The notes: generated by a model from the letters alone, not told the origin. DNA of 28,981 nt from a virus (IMGVR_UViG_3300021963_000504:1-28981), one strand, 5' to 3'; counted from the stretch's first letter, positions 1-8,662 are shown. Program-made: numbers and translations.

Positions 1-358
1 CTTCAGTATCTTTCCGAAGTTGTCTAATCGCTTTTGACACAAACCAAGAAGTGATGTTATATTCTCGTGACTGCGTACTAGGTTCGATGCAAAGTCTTGA
101 AAGTTCGAAGAGTCCTTGTTGTTCATTACGATTTAATCCAAATGCTCCTTTTGCTATTTCTGGAACTGGGAGACCAGTAAAAATGCAAGCACCAAGACAG
201 TTGCCAATTCTAAGGACATCTGTGAAAGTGTTTCTGTAAAGTCCGTAATTAAAACCAGATTTAAAATCTTTGGATTCATCTTTAAGATAATGGTGAGTAT
301 AAAGAAGGTCTTTGACTTCCTCCTTACTTACCTTATCTATAAAGAAATCTGATTTCAT
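1..358 (-). CDS. Mom-like (GNAT-fold) protein, C-terminus cut by window edge
   Basis: An open frame starts at the ATG at 358 and runs off the left edge, so about 119 residues are visible. It begins MKSDFFIDKVSKEEV and contains LYTHHYL, a central basic and aromatic stretch, and the motif FELSRLCIEP near residue 90. This order (HY motif, then ELxRL followed by a serine-containing helix) resembles the Mu Mom-like acyltransferase-fold proteins that occur as unassigned genes in many phages. Mom of phage Mu modifies adenines in DNA. Whether this protein modifies DNA is not shown by the sequence. The Mom link is from memory of the motif pattern; a different GNAT-type protein is the main alternative. 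Confidence 0.55.
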   Translation of the reverse strand, partial: MKSDFFIDKVSKEEVKDLLYTHHYLKDESKDFKSGFNYGLYRNTFTDVLRIGNCLGACIFTGLPVPEIAKGAFGLNRNEQQGLFELSRLCIEPSTQSREYNITSWFVSKAIRQLRKDTE

Positions 359-368
359 CTAAGTATTT

Positions 369-542
369 TTACTCACTTTGTTTGCATTCTAACATATATT
401 CCACTGTATTTGCTACATCATTCATAGCATCACGAAGGTGTGGTTGTTGTCCAGATTCTTGTTTGAGAATAGGTCTGGAATCATCAGTGAGAATCCAACG
501 CCACTGCTTCATAGATTCACAATACCAAAGATTAATTTTCAT
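369..542 (-). CDS. Small hypothetical protein (57 aa)
   Basis: The ATG at 542 gives MKINLWYCESMKQWRW and a 57-residue product rich in Trp, Met and acidic residues. It overlaps the end of the upstream 52-residue gene by 11 bases, which suggests translational coupling. A longer reading with its ATG at 653 is open in this frame, but its N-terminal part lies over the better-looking upstream gene in another frame. No domain recognised; probably one of the small conserved cyanophage proteins. Confidence 0.55.
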   Translation of the reverse strand: MKINLWYCESMKQWRWILTDDSRPILKQESGQQPHLRDAMNDVANTVEYMLECKQSE

Positions 543-690
543 GCTTGAAGTGCTCCAATTCAACCCAGTTAAGGAGTGTTTGGAATGCACTGATAGAGGC
601 AGGAGTGCAGTTATCTTCCTTAAGTTTCTGAACATAATATTCAAGTGCTTCAATGACCATCTGACGGTCTTGTTGTGAAATAAGTGACAT
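532..690 (-). CDS. Small hypothetical protein (52 aa)
   Basis: The product starts MSLISQQDRQMVIEALEYYV and ends LEHFKHEN. It looks like two or three amphipathic helices. It sits directly downstream of tRNA-Thr on the same strand, and its last 11 bases overlap the start of the next small gene. The regular helical composition and the overlap favour a real gene over the alternative frame. Function unknown. Confidence 0.55.
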   Translation of the reverse strand: MSLISQQDRQMVIEALEYYVQKLKEDNCTPASISAFQTLLNWVELEHFKHEN

Positions 691-708
691 TGGAGTTATA
701 GAACTCAG

Positions 709-780
709 AGCCCCCGATCTGATTCGAACAGACGACCAACGGTTTACAAAACCGTTGCTCTACCACTGAGCTACAAGGGC
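709..780 (-). tRNA. tRNA-Thr (anticodon TGT)
   Basis: The minus strand folds into a full cloverleaf. The 7-bp acceptor stem is GCCCTTG/CGGGGGC with two G-U pairs. The D arm carries AGCTCAGTGGTAGAGC, the anticodon stem is ACGGT/ACCGT around loop TTTGTAA, and the T loop is GTTCGAATC. The anticodon TGT reads ACA and other Thr codons. The 3' CCA is not encoded. AT-rich cyanophages often carry such tRNAs, probably to match their own codon use. Confidence 0.95.
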
Positions 781-781
781 A

Positions 782-1051
782 TTAGTCAGCAGGTAACATT
801 TCTGGATTTTCCAGTTCCAATTCATATAAAAGAGGATGACATTCTTCAAGCATTAAGTAGTATGATGCTTGATAAAGGTCTTCTGGTTCAAAACGTCTTT
901 CGTTATCTGCTAATTTGATCAGTTCCAAATCGAATATTGATTCGTCTGGAAGGTCATCGAAAGTAAAAGGTATTTGATTTATGAAATACATTAGAACTAT
1001 TTGAGTTCCGCGATTATACCAAACGTATCTGGTATCTATTCTGTATTTCAT
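782..1051 (-). CDS. Hypothetical protein (89 aa)
   Basis: The 89-residue product starts MKYRIDTRYVWYNRG and is acidic in its C-terminal half (LYELELENPEMLPAD). A clear ribosome site (AAAGGA) lies about 8 bases upstream of the ATG at 1051. It lies between the two tRNA genes on the same strand, so all three are probably co-transcribed. No domain recognised. Confidence 0.65.
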   Translation of the reverse strand: MKYRIDTRYVWYNRGTQIVLMYFINQIPFTFDDLPDESIFDLELIKLADNERRFEPEDLYQASYYLMLEECHPLLYELELENPEMLPAD

Positions 1052-1093
1052 AGAATAGTCCTTTACTTTTGTTTATTTAGAGGTAGAACCTCA

Positions 1094-1177
1094 TAGGGCG
1101 AGGGAGACTTGAACTCCCACGGGCATAAGCCCAACAGATTTTAAGTCTGGTGTGTCTACCGATTCCACCACCGCCCC
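1094..1177 (-). tRNA. tRNA-Leu (anticodon TAA)
   Basis: An 84-base class II tRNA on the minus strand. The acceptor GGGGCGG pairs with TCGCCCT (G-U at both ends) and the discriminator is A73, as expected for bacterial tRNA-Leu. The D arm is GTGGAATCGGTAGACAC, the anticodon loop is CTTAAAA, the long variable arm is GTTGGGCTTATGCCCGT, and the T loop is GTTCAAGTC. The anticodon TAA reads UUA, a frequent codon in AT-rich phages. CCA is not encoded. Confidence 0.95.
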
Positions 1178-1184
1178 AAAAAAC

Positions 1185-1388
1185 TTACGCTTCGTAAGTA
1201 GTAGGATTATACTTCAAAAACTCAAAGAATGTCAACTTCATTTCTTTTTGTGACATTCCACAGTGCTTTGCTGCTTTGGGAAGATTCCACTTTGCGGAAA
1301 AGAGTGCTTCGTTTGCCTCTTTTACATTTTCGGGAGTGGTTTTGACTGGTTCCTCTTTGAGGTCTTTGTATGAAATTTTATAAACCAT
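1185..1388 (-). CDS. Small helix-turn-helix-like protein (67 aa)
   Basis: The ATG at 1388 gives MVYKISYKDLKEEPVKTT; the frame can be read upstream only from a TTG. The C-terminal half, NLPKAAKHCGMSQKEMKLTF, has the spacing of a helix-turn-helix of the Fis/ParB-like type (AA, then G-M-S, then a second helix). A small DNA-binding or regulatory role is therefore possible but not demonstrated. It lies just upstream of tRNA-Leu on the same strand. Confidence 0.6.
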   Translation of the reverse strand: MVYKISYKDLKEEPVKTTPENVKEANEALFSAKWNLPKAAKHCGMSQKEMKLTFFEFLKYNPTTYEA

Positions 1389-1450
1389 ACTTTTCAAAAA
1401 AGTAATAAGGGCAATTTTTACCGGGAATTTTTTTGGACCAAAAATGGAAC

Positions 1451-1633
1451 TTAAAGTGGATTTGCGTATGAGAGAGTCTCTTCATCCACCGTAGCACGAA
1501 CGAACTCTAGGACATTCATAAATTCTTCTACCGTATCACAGGTCACTTGCTTTTCTGATCCTTCACTAGAATACAGATACACTGTACGCTTGATAGGATC
1601 TACCACGCAGCGTGAGAGGTACTCGTCTTGCAT
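1451..1633 (-). CDS. Small hypothetical protein (60 aa)
   Basis: The product MQDEYLSRCVVDPIKRTVYL... is 60 residues long. An N-terminal half of beta-strand character (TVYLYSSEGSEKQVTCDT) is followed by a helix (VEEFMNVLEFVRATVDEETL). It looks like a single small alpha/beta domain. It sits 26 bases downstream of the tail-fibre gene on the same strand. No family recognised. Confidence 0.6.
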   Translation of the reverse strand: MQDEYLSRCVVDPIKRTVYLYSSEGSEKQVTCDTVEEFMNVLEFVRATVDEETLSYANPL

Positions 1634-1659
1634 TCGGTCGTCCGTTGATTACCTAGGTA

Positions 1660-3873
1660 TCATAGCAGATCCTTAAGTCTGGTGTCAAGCTCTTTAACTT
1701 TTGTTTCTAAAGTTTTAATATGTTCTTGCTGTTCTTTAATTGCTTCAATCAGTAATGCAGTAATGTTTCCATAAGCAACTGATTTTGTTCCACCATTTTC
1801 AGAAACTAATTCAGGAACAACTGCTTCAATTTCTTGAGCGATTACACCAATTTGATGATTTCCTTCAAGGTCAATCCTATCAAACTCAACACCTCTCATT
1901 TGAAGTACTTTTTCAAGAGAATTTGTAAGTGTCTTAATATTAGTTTTAAGTTTTATATCGGAAGTTTGAGTTACCGTACCAACTACTGTTAGTCCAGAAG
2001 TAGTAAATCTTGCTCTTTCGATTCCAGTTGCATATACACCAAATCCATTAGAGGGTGTAGATCCGCTTCTAATATTTCCTAAAGACCATACATTACCATA
2101 CCAATCAAAGTTTAAAAGTTTAACCGGTTGATCCGTCGTATAAGAAGGTTGTGTAATATAAATTGAGTTTGATTCTATTGCTGTTGCTAGAGTTACTGTA
2201 CCACTATTTGAAATATTTGTCGCACTCGCTGCATTACCACTAATATTGCCGCTGATTAGACTTCCACTTATAGAACCAGTAATATTACTTCCACTTATAG
2301 AACCACTTAATGTGGTTGCAGATACTACTCCAACTACATCAACAGTTCCCTTGAAGTATGCTGCTCTAGTTGATGTTATTCCAGTAAACTTTCCTAGAAT
2401 ACCAGCACCAGTTGTAGTACCATCAACACTCAAACGATATCTAATATCAGGTCTTGTACCAATAGCAGCAATATCCTCAACATAGAGACCCATTTGATAT
2501 TGATCAAAATTATAGTCTCCGTGAGTACTAACTAAAGTTCCTGGGCAGTTGCTAGAACCAATGTCAAGTTCACCTTTTTGGTTTTTGAATCTATTGTTAA
2601 AAACTGAAAGAATAGGGTCTGGTTGAACCTTTGTATTTGCATTGCCATTGATGGTTGCCGTTACTGCACCAACACCAATTCCTTGGTTATGTCCAATAAA
2701 GGTTCTTCCTTCAAAATAATTTTTTACTTCAGCATCAATATAAACTCCCCATCTACCAGTGATATTATATGCAGTGTATCTACTTGTATTTCCATCAACA
2801 CCAGCAGCACCTAAAGAAGAAGATCCAGTTTTACTTGTACCATCAGGTTCTTTACCATAATAGTAAGCATAAGAATACTCTGAAGTGTATTCCTTCGTTA
2901 GTTTATAATCTTCGGGTGAAGTTGGAGAAGAACCTTCATCAACATAATAGTGATATCCATAATATCCATATTCTCTATTAATTTTTGAAGGACCGATCCT
3001 TCTAACTTTAAAGGTATGTGCTATTCCAACAGTACCTGTATAAGTATGTGATTTATTAAGTGTATATGTTGTACCAGATTTAACTTTTATTCTTGTATTT
3101 CTTGGAATATATCCATTAGTTGCGGTTGCTGCCTTGTCATTATCATGTACTAAATCACCTTCATATACAACAGTATAATTACCACCGGCAACTCCATTAC
3201 AACTTGTTGGTCTGGCATCAAATGTAATTATTACATTGGTAATTTTAGTTGGATCACTTCCACTAATTATTCCTGTAGCGATACCAACCTGAGTTCCAGG
3301 CCAGTTTGCTTCTGCCATTCTTGTTTCTTGTGGAGGCAGGAATGAATAATGTTTTAAATCTGTGATACCTGCAACTTCAAACATTCCACCATCAGTGGGT
3401 CTCCATAAGTCTGGTCTAGATAGAAAACTTGTGTAGGAGTCAATTGTACTTGCATAATTTGATCCACTATCAGTTCTTTCTTGACCAACATCACTTGCAA
3501 TAACAGGTCGTGTGTCTATAGAAAAGAATTCATTGCCATTTACTTCCTCTGGTACGGGGAAAGATGGACCGGGTGATGGTTGGTCGTTGTTGTTATTATT
3601 AATTTGAAAAGTATCTGCTAAAAGATTTCGGATTTCATTTCTACCATTGATTGCAGAATACTCAATTGAATATGAGGATTCGCTTACAGAACCAACATCT
3701 TCAACTCCAGATCCAAAAGGAACATTAGAGGCAAAAGCAAAAGGTTCTGGAGGCAGTCCTGGTGGATCGTTTCCTTGAAATCCTACCGCACTCTTGGTTA
3801 CATTTGAACCTGTGGGTGATGATTGCAAATCATCTGCAGGTGTGCTTAGTTGTGAATTTACTTCATCTGCCAT
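1660..3873 (-). CDS. Tail fibre-like virion protein with C-terminal S74 chaperone domain
   Basis: A 737-residue protein. Residues 637-737 form a peptidase S74 (intramolecular chaperone) domain: SDIKLKTNIKTL at its start, then HQIGVIAQEIEAVVPE and a C-terminal coiled coil. In this family the domain drives fibre trimerisation and then releases itself by cleavage before the conserved Ser (about S638 here). A low-complexity segment of GS-I-S-G repeats (about residues 527-550) precedes it, as in trimeric beta-structured fibres. The N-terminal 130 residues are Ser/Pro-rich. The start is supported by AAGGGA upstream. It probably contacts the host surface; the receptor is unknown. Confidence 0.8.
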   Translation of the reverse strand: MADEVNSQLSTPADDLQSSPTGSNVTKSAVGFQGNDPPGLPPEPFAFASNVPFGSGVEDVGSVSESSYSIEYSAINGRNEIRNLLADTFQINNNNNDQPSPGPSFPVPEEVNGNEFFSIDTRPVIASDVGQERTDSGSNYASTIDSYTSFLSRPDLWRPTDGGMFEVAGITDLKHYSFLPPQETRMAEANWPGTQVGIATGIISGSDPTKITNVIITFDARPTSCNGVAGGNYTVVYEGDLVHDNDKAATATNGYIPRNTRIKVKSGTTYTLNKSHTYTGTVGIAHTFKVRRIGPSKINREYGYYGYHYYVDEGSSPTSPEDYKLTKEYTSEYSYAYYYGKEPDGTSKTGSSSLGAAGVDGNTSRYTAYNITGRWGVYIDAEVKNYFEGRTFIGHNQGIGVGAVTATINGNANTKVQPDPILSVFNNRFKNQKGELDIGSSNCPGTLVSTHGDYNFDQYQMGLYVEDIAAIGTRPDIRYRLSVDGTTTGAGILGKFTGITSTRAAYFKGTVDVVGVVSATTLSGSISGSNITGSISGSLISGNISGNAASATNISNSGTVTLATAIESNSIYITQPSYTTDQPVKLLNFDWYGNVWSLGNIRSGSTPSNGFGVYATGIERARFTTSGLTVVGTVTQTSDIKLKTNIKTLTNSLEKVLQMRGVEFDRIDLEGNHQIGVIAQEIEAVVPELVSENGGTKSVAYGNITALLIEAIKEQQEHIKTLETKVKELDTRLKDLL

Positions 3874-3879
3874 TTTAAA

Positions 3880-4695
3880 TTATCCCTTAACATCATAGTG
3901 GTATCCAGAAACAGAGTATTCATCATTGTTTCCAGGATAATCTGCTGGAGTACTTCCTTCATACTCAACAATTAATTTTTCACCATCAATTCTTTCAGCA
4001 ATAATATGGTAAAAACAATCAATGGGCATTCCTCCCTTTGATTGAAGATAAACTTTATTTTCGTTCCATCTCTTGACAATAATGTCTTGATGCGCTCCAA
4101 TTGGTTGTAAAGTAATTACAATAGTTTGGATATTTACAAAATCTTTCCAGTAACTTGGAAGATGTATCTCTGTATTATTTTTTACTCTACCTTTAATATA
4201 AACATCATTTGAAGGTCCTTCAATACAAGTATGTCTTAATCTCCATCCTTCTTTTGATGGATGTGGAATATCAAAATTTTTCTTTTTAGATAAGACATGA
4301 CCACCACAATGAGATTTAACTTCTCCTTGTGCAGTGATGTTTCTTCCTGCTCTTATATTTCTTCCAGCAACAACATCAAGATTTACATCACAATTATCAA
4401 GAATTGCAGCATCTCCAATCACTGCAAGAGAATAAGGTGAATTATTAATTGCACCACAAGCAAGCAAAGCTCCTGGAAGCAAAGGAGTAGGTGAATCACT
4501 ATTAACTAGTGGTCCAATCATCGTGGTAGCCCAGATGTTTGGAAATGCTTTGTCCCAACCTTCTAGATTTGGACCTTGCTGATAAGTTGCTCCATGAATA
4601 GAAAAAGGACCTCTTCCCAGAATTTCTGGTTTTGCTGGATCTTTTGTTACGTGAAGTTGACCATGAATCAACTCATAATCACTTGAACTTGCCAT
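3880..4695 (-). CDS. Virion structural protein (271 aa), tail fibre-associated
   Basis: Residues 141-171 contain FDIPHPSKEGWRLRHTCIEG followed by DVYIKGRV, a block I recognise from fibre and appendage proteins of T4-like cyanophages and related marine phages. The preceding segment (VVAGRNIRAGRNITAQGEV, residues 109-127) repeats short turns and suggests a beta-helix entering a globular C-terminal domain. It is only 6 bases upstream of the S74 fibre gene and is probably part of the same appendage. Confidence 0.65.
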   Translation of the reverse strand: MASSSDYELIHGQLHVTKDPAKPEILGRGPFSIHGATYQQGPNLEGWDKAFPNIWATTMIGPLVNSDSPTPLLPGALLACGAINNSPYSLAVIGDAAILDNCDVNLDVVAGRNIRAGRNITAQGEVKSHCGGHVLSKKKNFDIPHPSKEGWRLRHTCIEGPSNDVYIKGRVKNNTEIHLPSYWKDFVNIQTIVITLQPIGAHQDIIVKRWNENKVYLQSKGGMPIDCFYHIIAERIDGEKLIVEYEGSTPADYPGNNDEYSVSGYHYDVKG

Positions 4696-4699
4696 AAGG

Positions 4700-5278
4700 T
4701 TATATTGGTAATTCGGGTACTAATTGTTTTAAGTTTCCAAGTATAGGAAGAGAAGGTAGTTTGATAGCACTCATAGATGTCATTTTCTGAATGCTTCCAC
4801 CATAAATCTTCATAATATTTATCGCACTCTGCATCATCTCTCCATCCGTGTATAAACTGAGAGATTCATTAGCGTTTACTGTAAACTTTTTAGTTTCTAC
4901 GTTTACGCTTTCATTAGAAATAATATTGATAACACCTTTTGATGGATCAGGACCACGAGCAATCAAATCAATATTCTCTGCTTCCATTCTAATTCTTCCT
5001 TTTGTTTGAATTAGAATATCACTAGACTCTGCATTTATCCAAAATCCAACTTGATCCTTTGGAATATCATCTCCACATCCTACCTGATAACGTCCTCTGC
5101 AACGATGAGTCATCCATCGTTTTCTTGGTTCTGTTTGATCGATGGCAATATATTCAAGAGCTTCTTGTCCTTGAATCATTACTGAAGACTTAACTTGGTC
5201 AGGATGAATATGTCCAAAGGAAAGCATACCATCCTTTGTACCTGTTCTTTTTGTTTCGTAATTCTTAGATTTTGTCAT
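4700..5278 (-). CDS. Beta-helical baseplate/spike-like protein (192 aa)
   Basis: The central part (about residues 80-155) has short alternating strands such as SSDILIQTKGRIRMEAENID and NESVNVETKKFTVNANESLS. This resembles the C-terminal triple-stranded beta-helix of T4 gp5 and VgrG spikes. The N-terminus carries Cys- and basic-rich RKRWMTHRCRGRYQVGCGDD. Its ATG overlaps the stop of the upstream gene (ATGA), so the two are translationally coupled. It may supply the needle part missing from the short gp5 in this window; that is inference from fold resemblance and position. Confidence 0.6.
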   Translation of the reverse strand: MTKSKNYETKRTGTKDGMLSFGHIHPDQVKSSVMIQGQEALEYIAIDQTEPRKRWMTHRCRGRYQVGCGDDIPKDQVGFWINAESSDILIQTKGRIRMEAENIDLIARGPDPSKGVINIISNESVNVETKKFTVNANESLSLYTDGEMMQSAINIMKIYGGSIQKMTSMSAIKLPSLPILGNLKQLVPELPI

Positions 5279-6951
5279 CGTGGTACTCTATCAAACTTTG
5301 TTTTTGGTGCAATCTTTCCTACACAATCAACAACATTAACCAATTTAACTCCATCAGGAATATCAAAAAATGCTTGCTCATCAGTAATTGGAGTAGCACT
5401 TAATACTGGATATAGTTTTGCATTATAACCTGTTTGTGATTCAATTATAATCTCAGGAAGATCTGTATATCCACATCCTTTTGAAAGAACTTTGATGGAT
5501 ACGATTTCGCCTCTTTCATTTATTTGCAATTCAACTTGAGATCCATTTTCAGGAACAACTCTTGCAGTATCTCCAGGAACAAATCCAAATCCACCATCTT
5601 CAACATAAATATCATCCAAACACATCAAGACTTTATATGTAGTTCCTCCGGGAATTGGTTCGGGAGGAGCAGGTGGAATAGGAGGTACTGGTGGTACTGG
5701 AGGAATAGGAGGTACTGGTGGTACTGGAGGAATAGGAGGTACTGGAGGTACTGGTGGTACTGGAGGAATAGGAGGTACTGGAGGAATAACACGAGATCTA
5801 TAAATTACAGCAACCTTTTGCTTTACAACTCCACCAGGTCCAGTAGCAGTTAAAGTATAAGTTGTTGTGCTTCCTATAGTTAAAGTTCTTTTACCTTCTT
5901 TAGTTACTATGCCAATTCCATTATCAATCTCTACACTGGTTGCATTAGTTACTTGCCATATTAAATCAAATTGTTCATTATCAGTTACCTCATATTTTGA
6001 GGACACAAAGTTCACAGAAGGTGGTCGTGCAGGATCTGGAACTGGTGGTTCTGGAGGTAAAGTTGGTACAAGAGAAATTGTAACAGTAGAAGTAACAGTT
6101 CCTCCTGGTCCAGAAGCAGTTAATTTATAAGTTGTTGTTTTTTCGACTTTAACTTTCTGAGAACTTGTTAAACGAAGATTATTTCCAATTTCTGTAATAT
6201 TAACAGTAGTAACATTTTGAGTTGTCCAAAATAGAGTTACTTCTTCTGGAGAATTTATAAGATACTTAGATGCAGTAAATGTAACAAATGGAAGTCTTGG
6301 TGATGGATCATTAGGATCTGGAGCAGGATTAATTACTATACCATTTCCTCCTTTACTTCCATTAGGAGCAGAAAGATAACCTCTTCCAGGGGCAGTGATA
6401 ATAACATCTTTTACTTCAAGTCCACCTTTTGTTCCAGTTTTTTCTCCTTCATATGGTTTTGTTCGAACAAATAATGTTCCTCCAGAACCATTTCCGCATT
6501 CATCAATTAATTGAGCAAATGGTGGTTTTAGATAATTAAATCCAGGATTGACGATATCAAAACCTATAACTGAACTTGAGTTAGGACTTACGATAGCATT
6601 TGCCATTGCTCCCATTCCCATGCCGCCAAAAAATTGAACCTTTGGAGGACCGCAAGGTTGAGGACCTGTTGGACAAGGTGCTGCAGTTGATGGCAAAGCA
6701 TCAGGAATATTAAGAGCGTTTACTTCATTAATCAAAAGTTCTCTTTGATAACCATCACCATCTTGAAAATAAAACAGCATTGCTGGATTTTGTGCAGCAA
6801 TACAATTTGCTTCACTTCGAGTCACATCATTAATTCTCATTCCATCTTTATCATAAAATGAAACACGAATTGGATCATTAGTTTTTCCATTAAAAACTTT
6901 TCTTTTTTTATTTTGCCTGTCTACACAGGAATCTCTATATTGATCTGCCAT
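5275..6951 (-). CDS. Virion protein with two Ig-like domains and a proline-rich linker
   Basis: A 558-residue protein. Residues 1-90 are a polar N-terminal domain. Residues about 222-295 and 312-384 are two similar Ig/PKD-like domains, each ending TTTYxLTAxGPGG. Residues about 389-436 are a PPVPPIPPVPP repeat, followed by a Cys-containing domain (KVLMCLDDIYVEDGG... SKGCGYTDLPE). Ig-like domains in phage structural proteins often bind weakly to cell-surface glycans. The proline stretch would be a rigid spacer. The end overlaps the next gene by 4 bases. No T4 counterpart recognised. Confidence 0.7.
   Translation of the reverse strand: MADQYRDSCVDRQNKKRKVFNGKTNDPIRVSFYDKDGMRINDVTRSEANCIAAQNPAMLFYFQDGDGYQRELLINEVNALNIPDALPSTAAPCPTGPQPCGPPKVQFFGGMGMGAMANAIVSPNSSSVIGFDIVNPGFNYLKPPFAQLIDECGNGSGGTLFVRTKPYEGEKTGTKGGLEVKDVIITAPGRGYLSAPNGSKGGNGIVINPAPDPNDPSPRLPFVTFTASKYLINSPEEVTLFWTTQNVTTVNITEIGNNLRLTSSQKVKVEKTTTYKLTASGPGGTVTSTVTISLVPTLPPEPPVPDPARPPSVNFVSSKYEVTDNEQFDLIWQVTNATSVEIDNGIGIVTKEGKRTLTIGSTTTYTLTATGPGGVVKQKVAVIYRSRVIPPVPPIPPVPPVPPVPPIPPVPPVPPIPPVPPVPPIPPAPPEPIPGGTTYKVLMCLDDIYVEDGGFGFVPGDTARVVPENGSQVELQINERGEIVSIKVLSKGCGYTDLPEIIIESQTGYNAKLYPVLSATPITDEQAFFDIPDGVKLVNVVDCVGKIAPKTKFDRVPR
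5662..5790. repeat. In-frame tandem repeat encoding the poly-Pro spacer
   Basis: Nine-base units (ggtactggt, ggaggaata, ggaggtact) are arranged in a higher-order period of about 27 bases and repeated about four times. On the minus strand they encode PPV/PPI triplets. All units are multiples of three, so unit gain or loss would lengthen or shorten the spacer without breaking the frame. Confidence 0.85.
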
Positions 6952-6952
6952 A

Positions 6953-7951
6953 TTAGAATAATTGCAACTTACTAATTGCTTCTTGTCTTTGCGTGAGTGT
7001 TATATCACCATACCAATCAACTCCACCGCTATTAGCAGTATTTGTATCTAAAGTGGCAGGAGTTTGACTTGTTCCAACACCTTTACCAGATCCATATGAT
7101 CCTGATTTTGATATTGCTGTTACTGAATCACCGGTATTTGCAGAAGTCTCGGATGCATCTCCAGAACGACTGATTTCATTTTGTGTTGGACACGCTTTGT
7201 CATCATCACACTTAAAGAAGTTTAGGATTCCCGTCACAAAATCAATTGCATTAAACAAACTATCTGCCAAATTTGTAATTGCTCCTACAGCAGATCCTAG
7301 GAAAGAATTTATTGCACCTATTGCGGCAGAAATTGGATCAGTAATTCCTTTAAGTAGATCTGCAAGAAAATCTTCAACGATGCACATAGGTCCATTGACA
7401 TACTTATCAATCAGTCCTAACAATAAACTACCAACTGTTTTTGCAAGACCTCTTACTATTTTTGCAAAAGCACATGATAATCCATTAATTCCTTTACCTA
7501 ATCCATCTAAAAATGATGGCATTTCTCCGGGAAACAAAAATGGAAGAACCTTTTTCACACCATTTTGAATTTGGTTCATTACCCAACCACGAACTCTTCC
7601 CATAATATTTTTTGCATAACCAGCAATATCTGTAGTAGCAATACTGACTATTTTCTTGATAGTCTTTCCAGGTTCTACATCTTCATTAATTAAAGCATCA
7701 ACCGCAGAGTTTATATTTGAAAATCTTTTAATTGTTGATATTGCGTTCTGAAGATTTTTAATTGTCCTTTGAATTCCTTTAGTGTCACCATTGTCAGACT
7801 TACAAGGACTTGCTACTGAATATACTTTTCTAATATCATCCTTATACTGATAAGCAAATTTTGTGATCTCATCAAAATCAATTGATCGAGACTTATCAAT
7901 TGCTGATTGTATAATACATTGTCCTTGTGGAGATAAAACGCCGCTTGTCAT
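6953..7951 (-). CDS. Virion structural protein (332 aa)
   Basis: The N-terminal 100 residues are helical. Residues about 120-245 are a long run of hydrophobic and amphipathic helices rich in Gly and Ala (FLDGLGKGINGLSCAFAKIV, PISAAIGAINSFLGSAVGAI). Then comes a short Cys segment (FFKCDDDKACP) and a low-complexity Ser/Gly/Thr tail. Its place between gp5 and the Ig-like protein points to a tail or baseplate role. I do not recognise a family. Confidence 0.6.
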   Translation of the reverse strand: MTSGVLSPQGQCIIQSAIDKSRSIDFDEITKFAYQYKDDIRKVYSVASPCKSDNGDTKGIQRTIKNLQNAISTIKRFSNINSAVDALINEDVEPGKTIKKIVSIATTDIAGYAKNIMGRVRGWVMNQIQNGVKKVLPFLFPGEMPSFLDGLGKGINGLSCAFAKIVRGLAKTVGSLLLGLIDKYVNGPMCIVEDFLADLLKGITDPISAAIGAINSFLGSAVGAITNLADSLFNAIDFVTGILNFFKCDDDKACPTQNEISRSGDASETSANTGDSVTAISKSGSYGSGKGVGTSQTPATLDTNTANSGGVDWYGDITLTQRQEAISKLQLF

Positions 7952-7954
7952 AAT

Positions 7955-8662
7955 TTATTCTTCTATAGGTAAAGATCCGTTCTCTATTATGTATTGTTCT
8001 GTTTGTATTTCTTTAATAACTTCTTGATTAGTGACAACTTCTCCAACATTTCCAATTCCGATTCCTTGCGCCTCTCTTACTGAGGTTCTTTGTCTCAATT
8101 CATCTAAAGTGTATGGAATTGATGGTGTTACTTTATACTGTGTACTTGCTCCACTTGGTCTTTCTGGACATTTAATAGCAATTAAATGATCAGGAACATA
8201 CGCAGCAAGTTGTGGTGTGGTTCCTTTATATGTATCATTAAAGAGTTGAAGTCCTCCAGTATCATCTTTTGGTTGTTGTTTTGGAACACTATTATTTGAA
8301 TTAATTAGTACACCAAAAATATAAGGTTCTTGTGCTGCCATTCCATCAAGAAAAAACCCAACGACAATTGATCCTGCTAAAATAGTTGGAGTATCAAGAG
8401 ATCCTCCAAGACCAGATCCTCCAGTTACTGGCATAATCACATTTGCCATGGGTAACTGTTCGTCAGGAAGATCTTTTGTATTTGGAGAATGTAATCCAAA
8501 ATATCTCACACGATAACGATATCCCCAACCTTTTTGATCTTTAGGATCAAAGTGCGCTGCTTCAATATTATCTTGCCACGATACACTGGAAACTACTCTT
8601 CCTAACCACATAGGAAAGGAAGATACAGTGTTTAAATCAAAGTTTCCAGAATACTGTGTCAT
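7955..8662 (-). CDS. gp5: Baseplate hub protein gp5-like, OB-fold domain only (no lysozyme)
   Basis: This 235-residue protein matches the N-terminal OB-fold of T4 gp5/VgrG: MWLGRVVSSVSWQDNIEA, then RYRVRYFGLHSPNTKDLPDE, then a Gly-rich loop and AGSIVVGFFLDG...PYIFGVLINSN. T4 gp5 is 575 residues, with a lysozyme domain and a beta-helix after the OB domain; neither is present here. The C-terminal 90 residues are an extension of unknown role. Its ATG overlaps the stop of the upstream 71-residue gene (TGATG). It should sit under the gp27 hub at the tail tip. Confidence 0.8.
   Translation of the reverse strand: MTQYSGNFDLNTVSSFPMWLGRVVSSVSWQDNIEAAHFDPKDQKGWGYRYRVRYFGLHSPNTKDLPDEQLPMANVIMPVTGGSGLGGSLDTPTILAGSIVVGFFLDGMAAQEPYIFGVLINSNNSVPKQQPKDDTGGLQLFNDTYKGTTPQLAAYVPDHLIAIKCPERPSGASTQYKVTPSIPYTLDELRQRTSVREAQGIGIGNVGEVVTNQEVIKEIQTEQYIIENGSLPIEE

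Noticed and set aside
369-653. A 94-residue minus-strand reading
   Set aside because: Its N-terminal 37 residues lie over a better-composed 52-residue frame starting at 690; the last 57 residues, from the ATG at 542, are kept as a separate gene.
1082-1094. Small inverted repeat GAGGT/ACCTC beside tRNA-Leu
   Set aside because: Only a 5-bp stem with no T-run, too weak to call a terminator.
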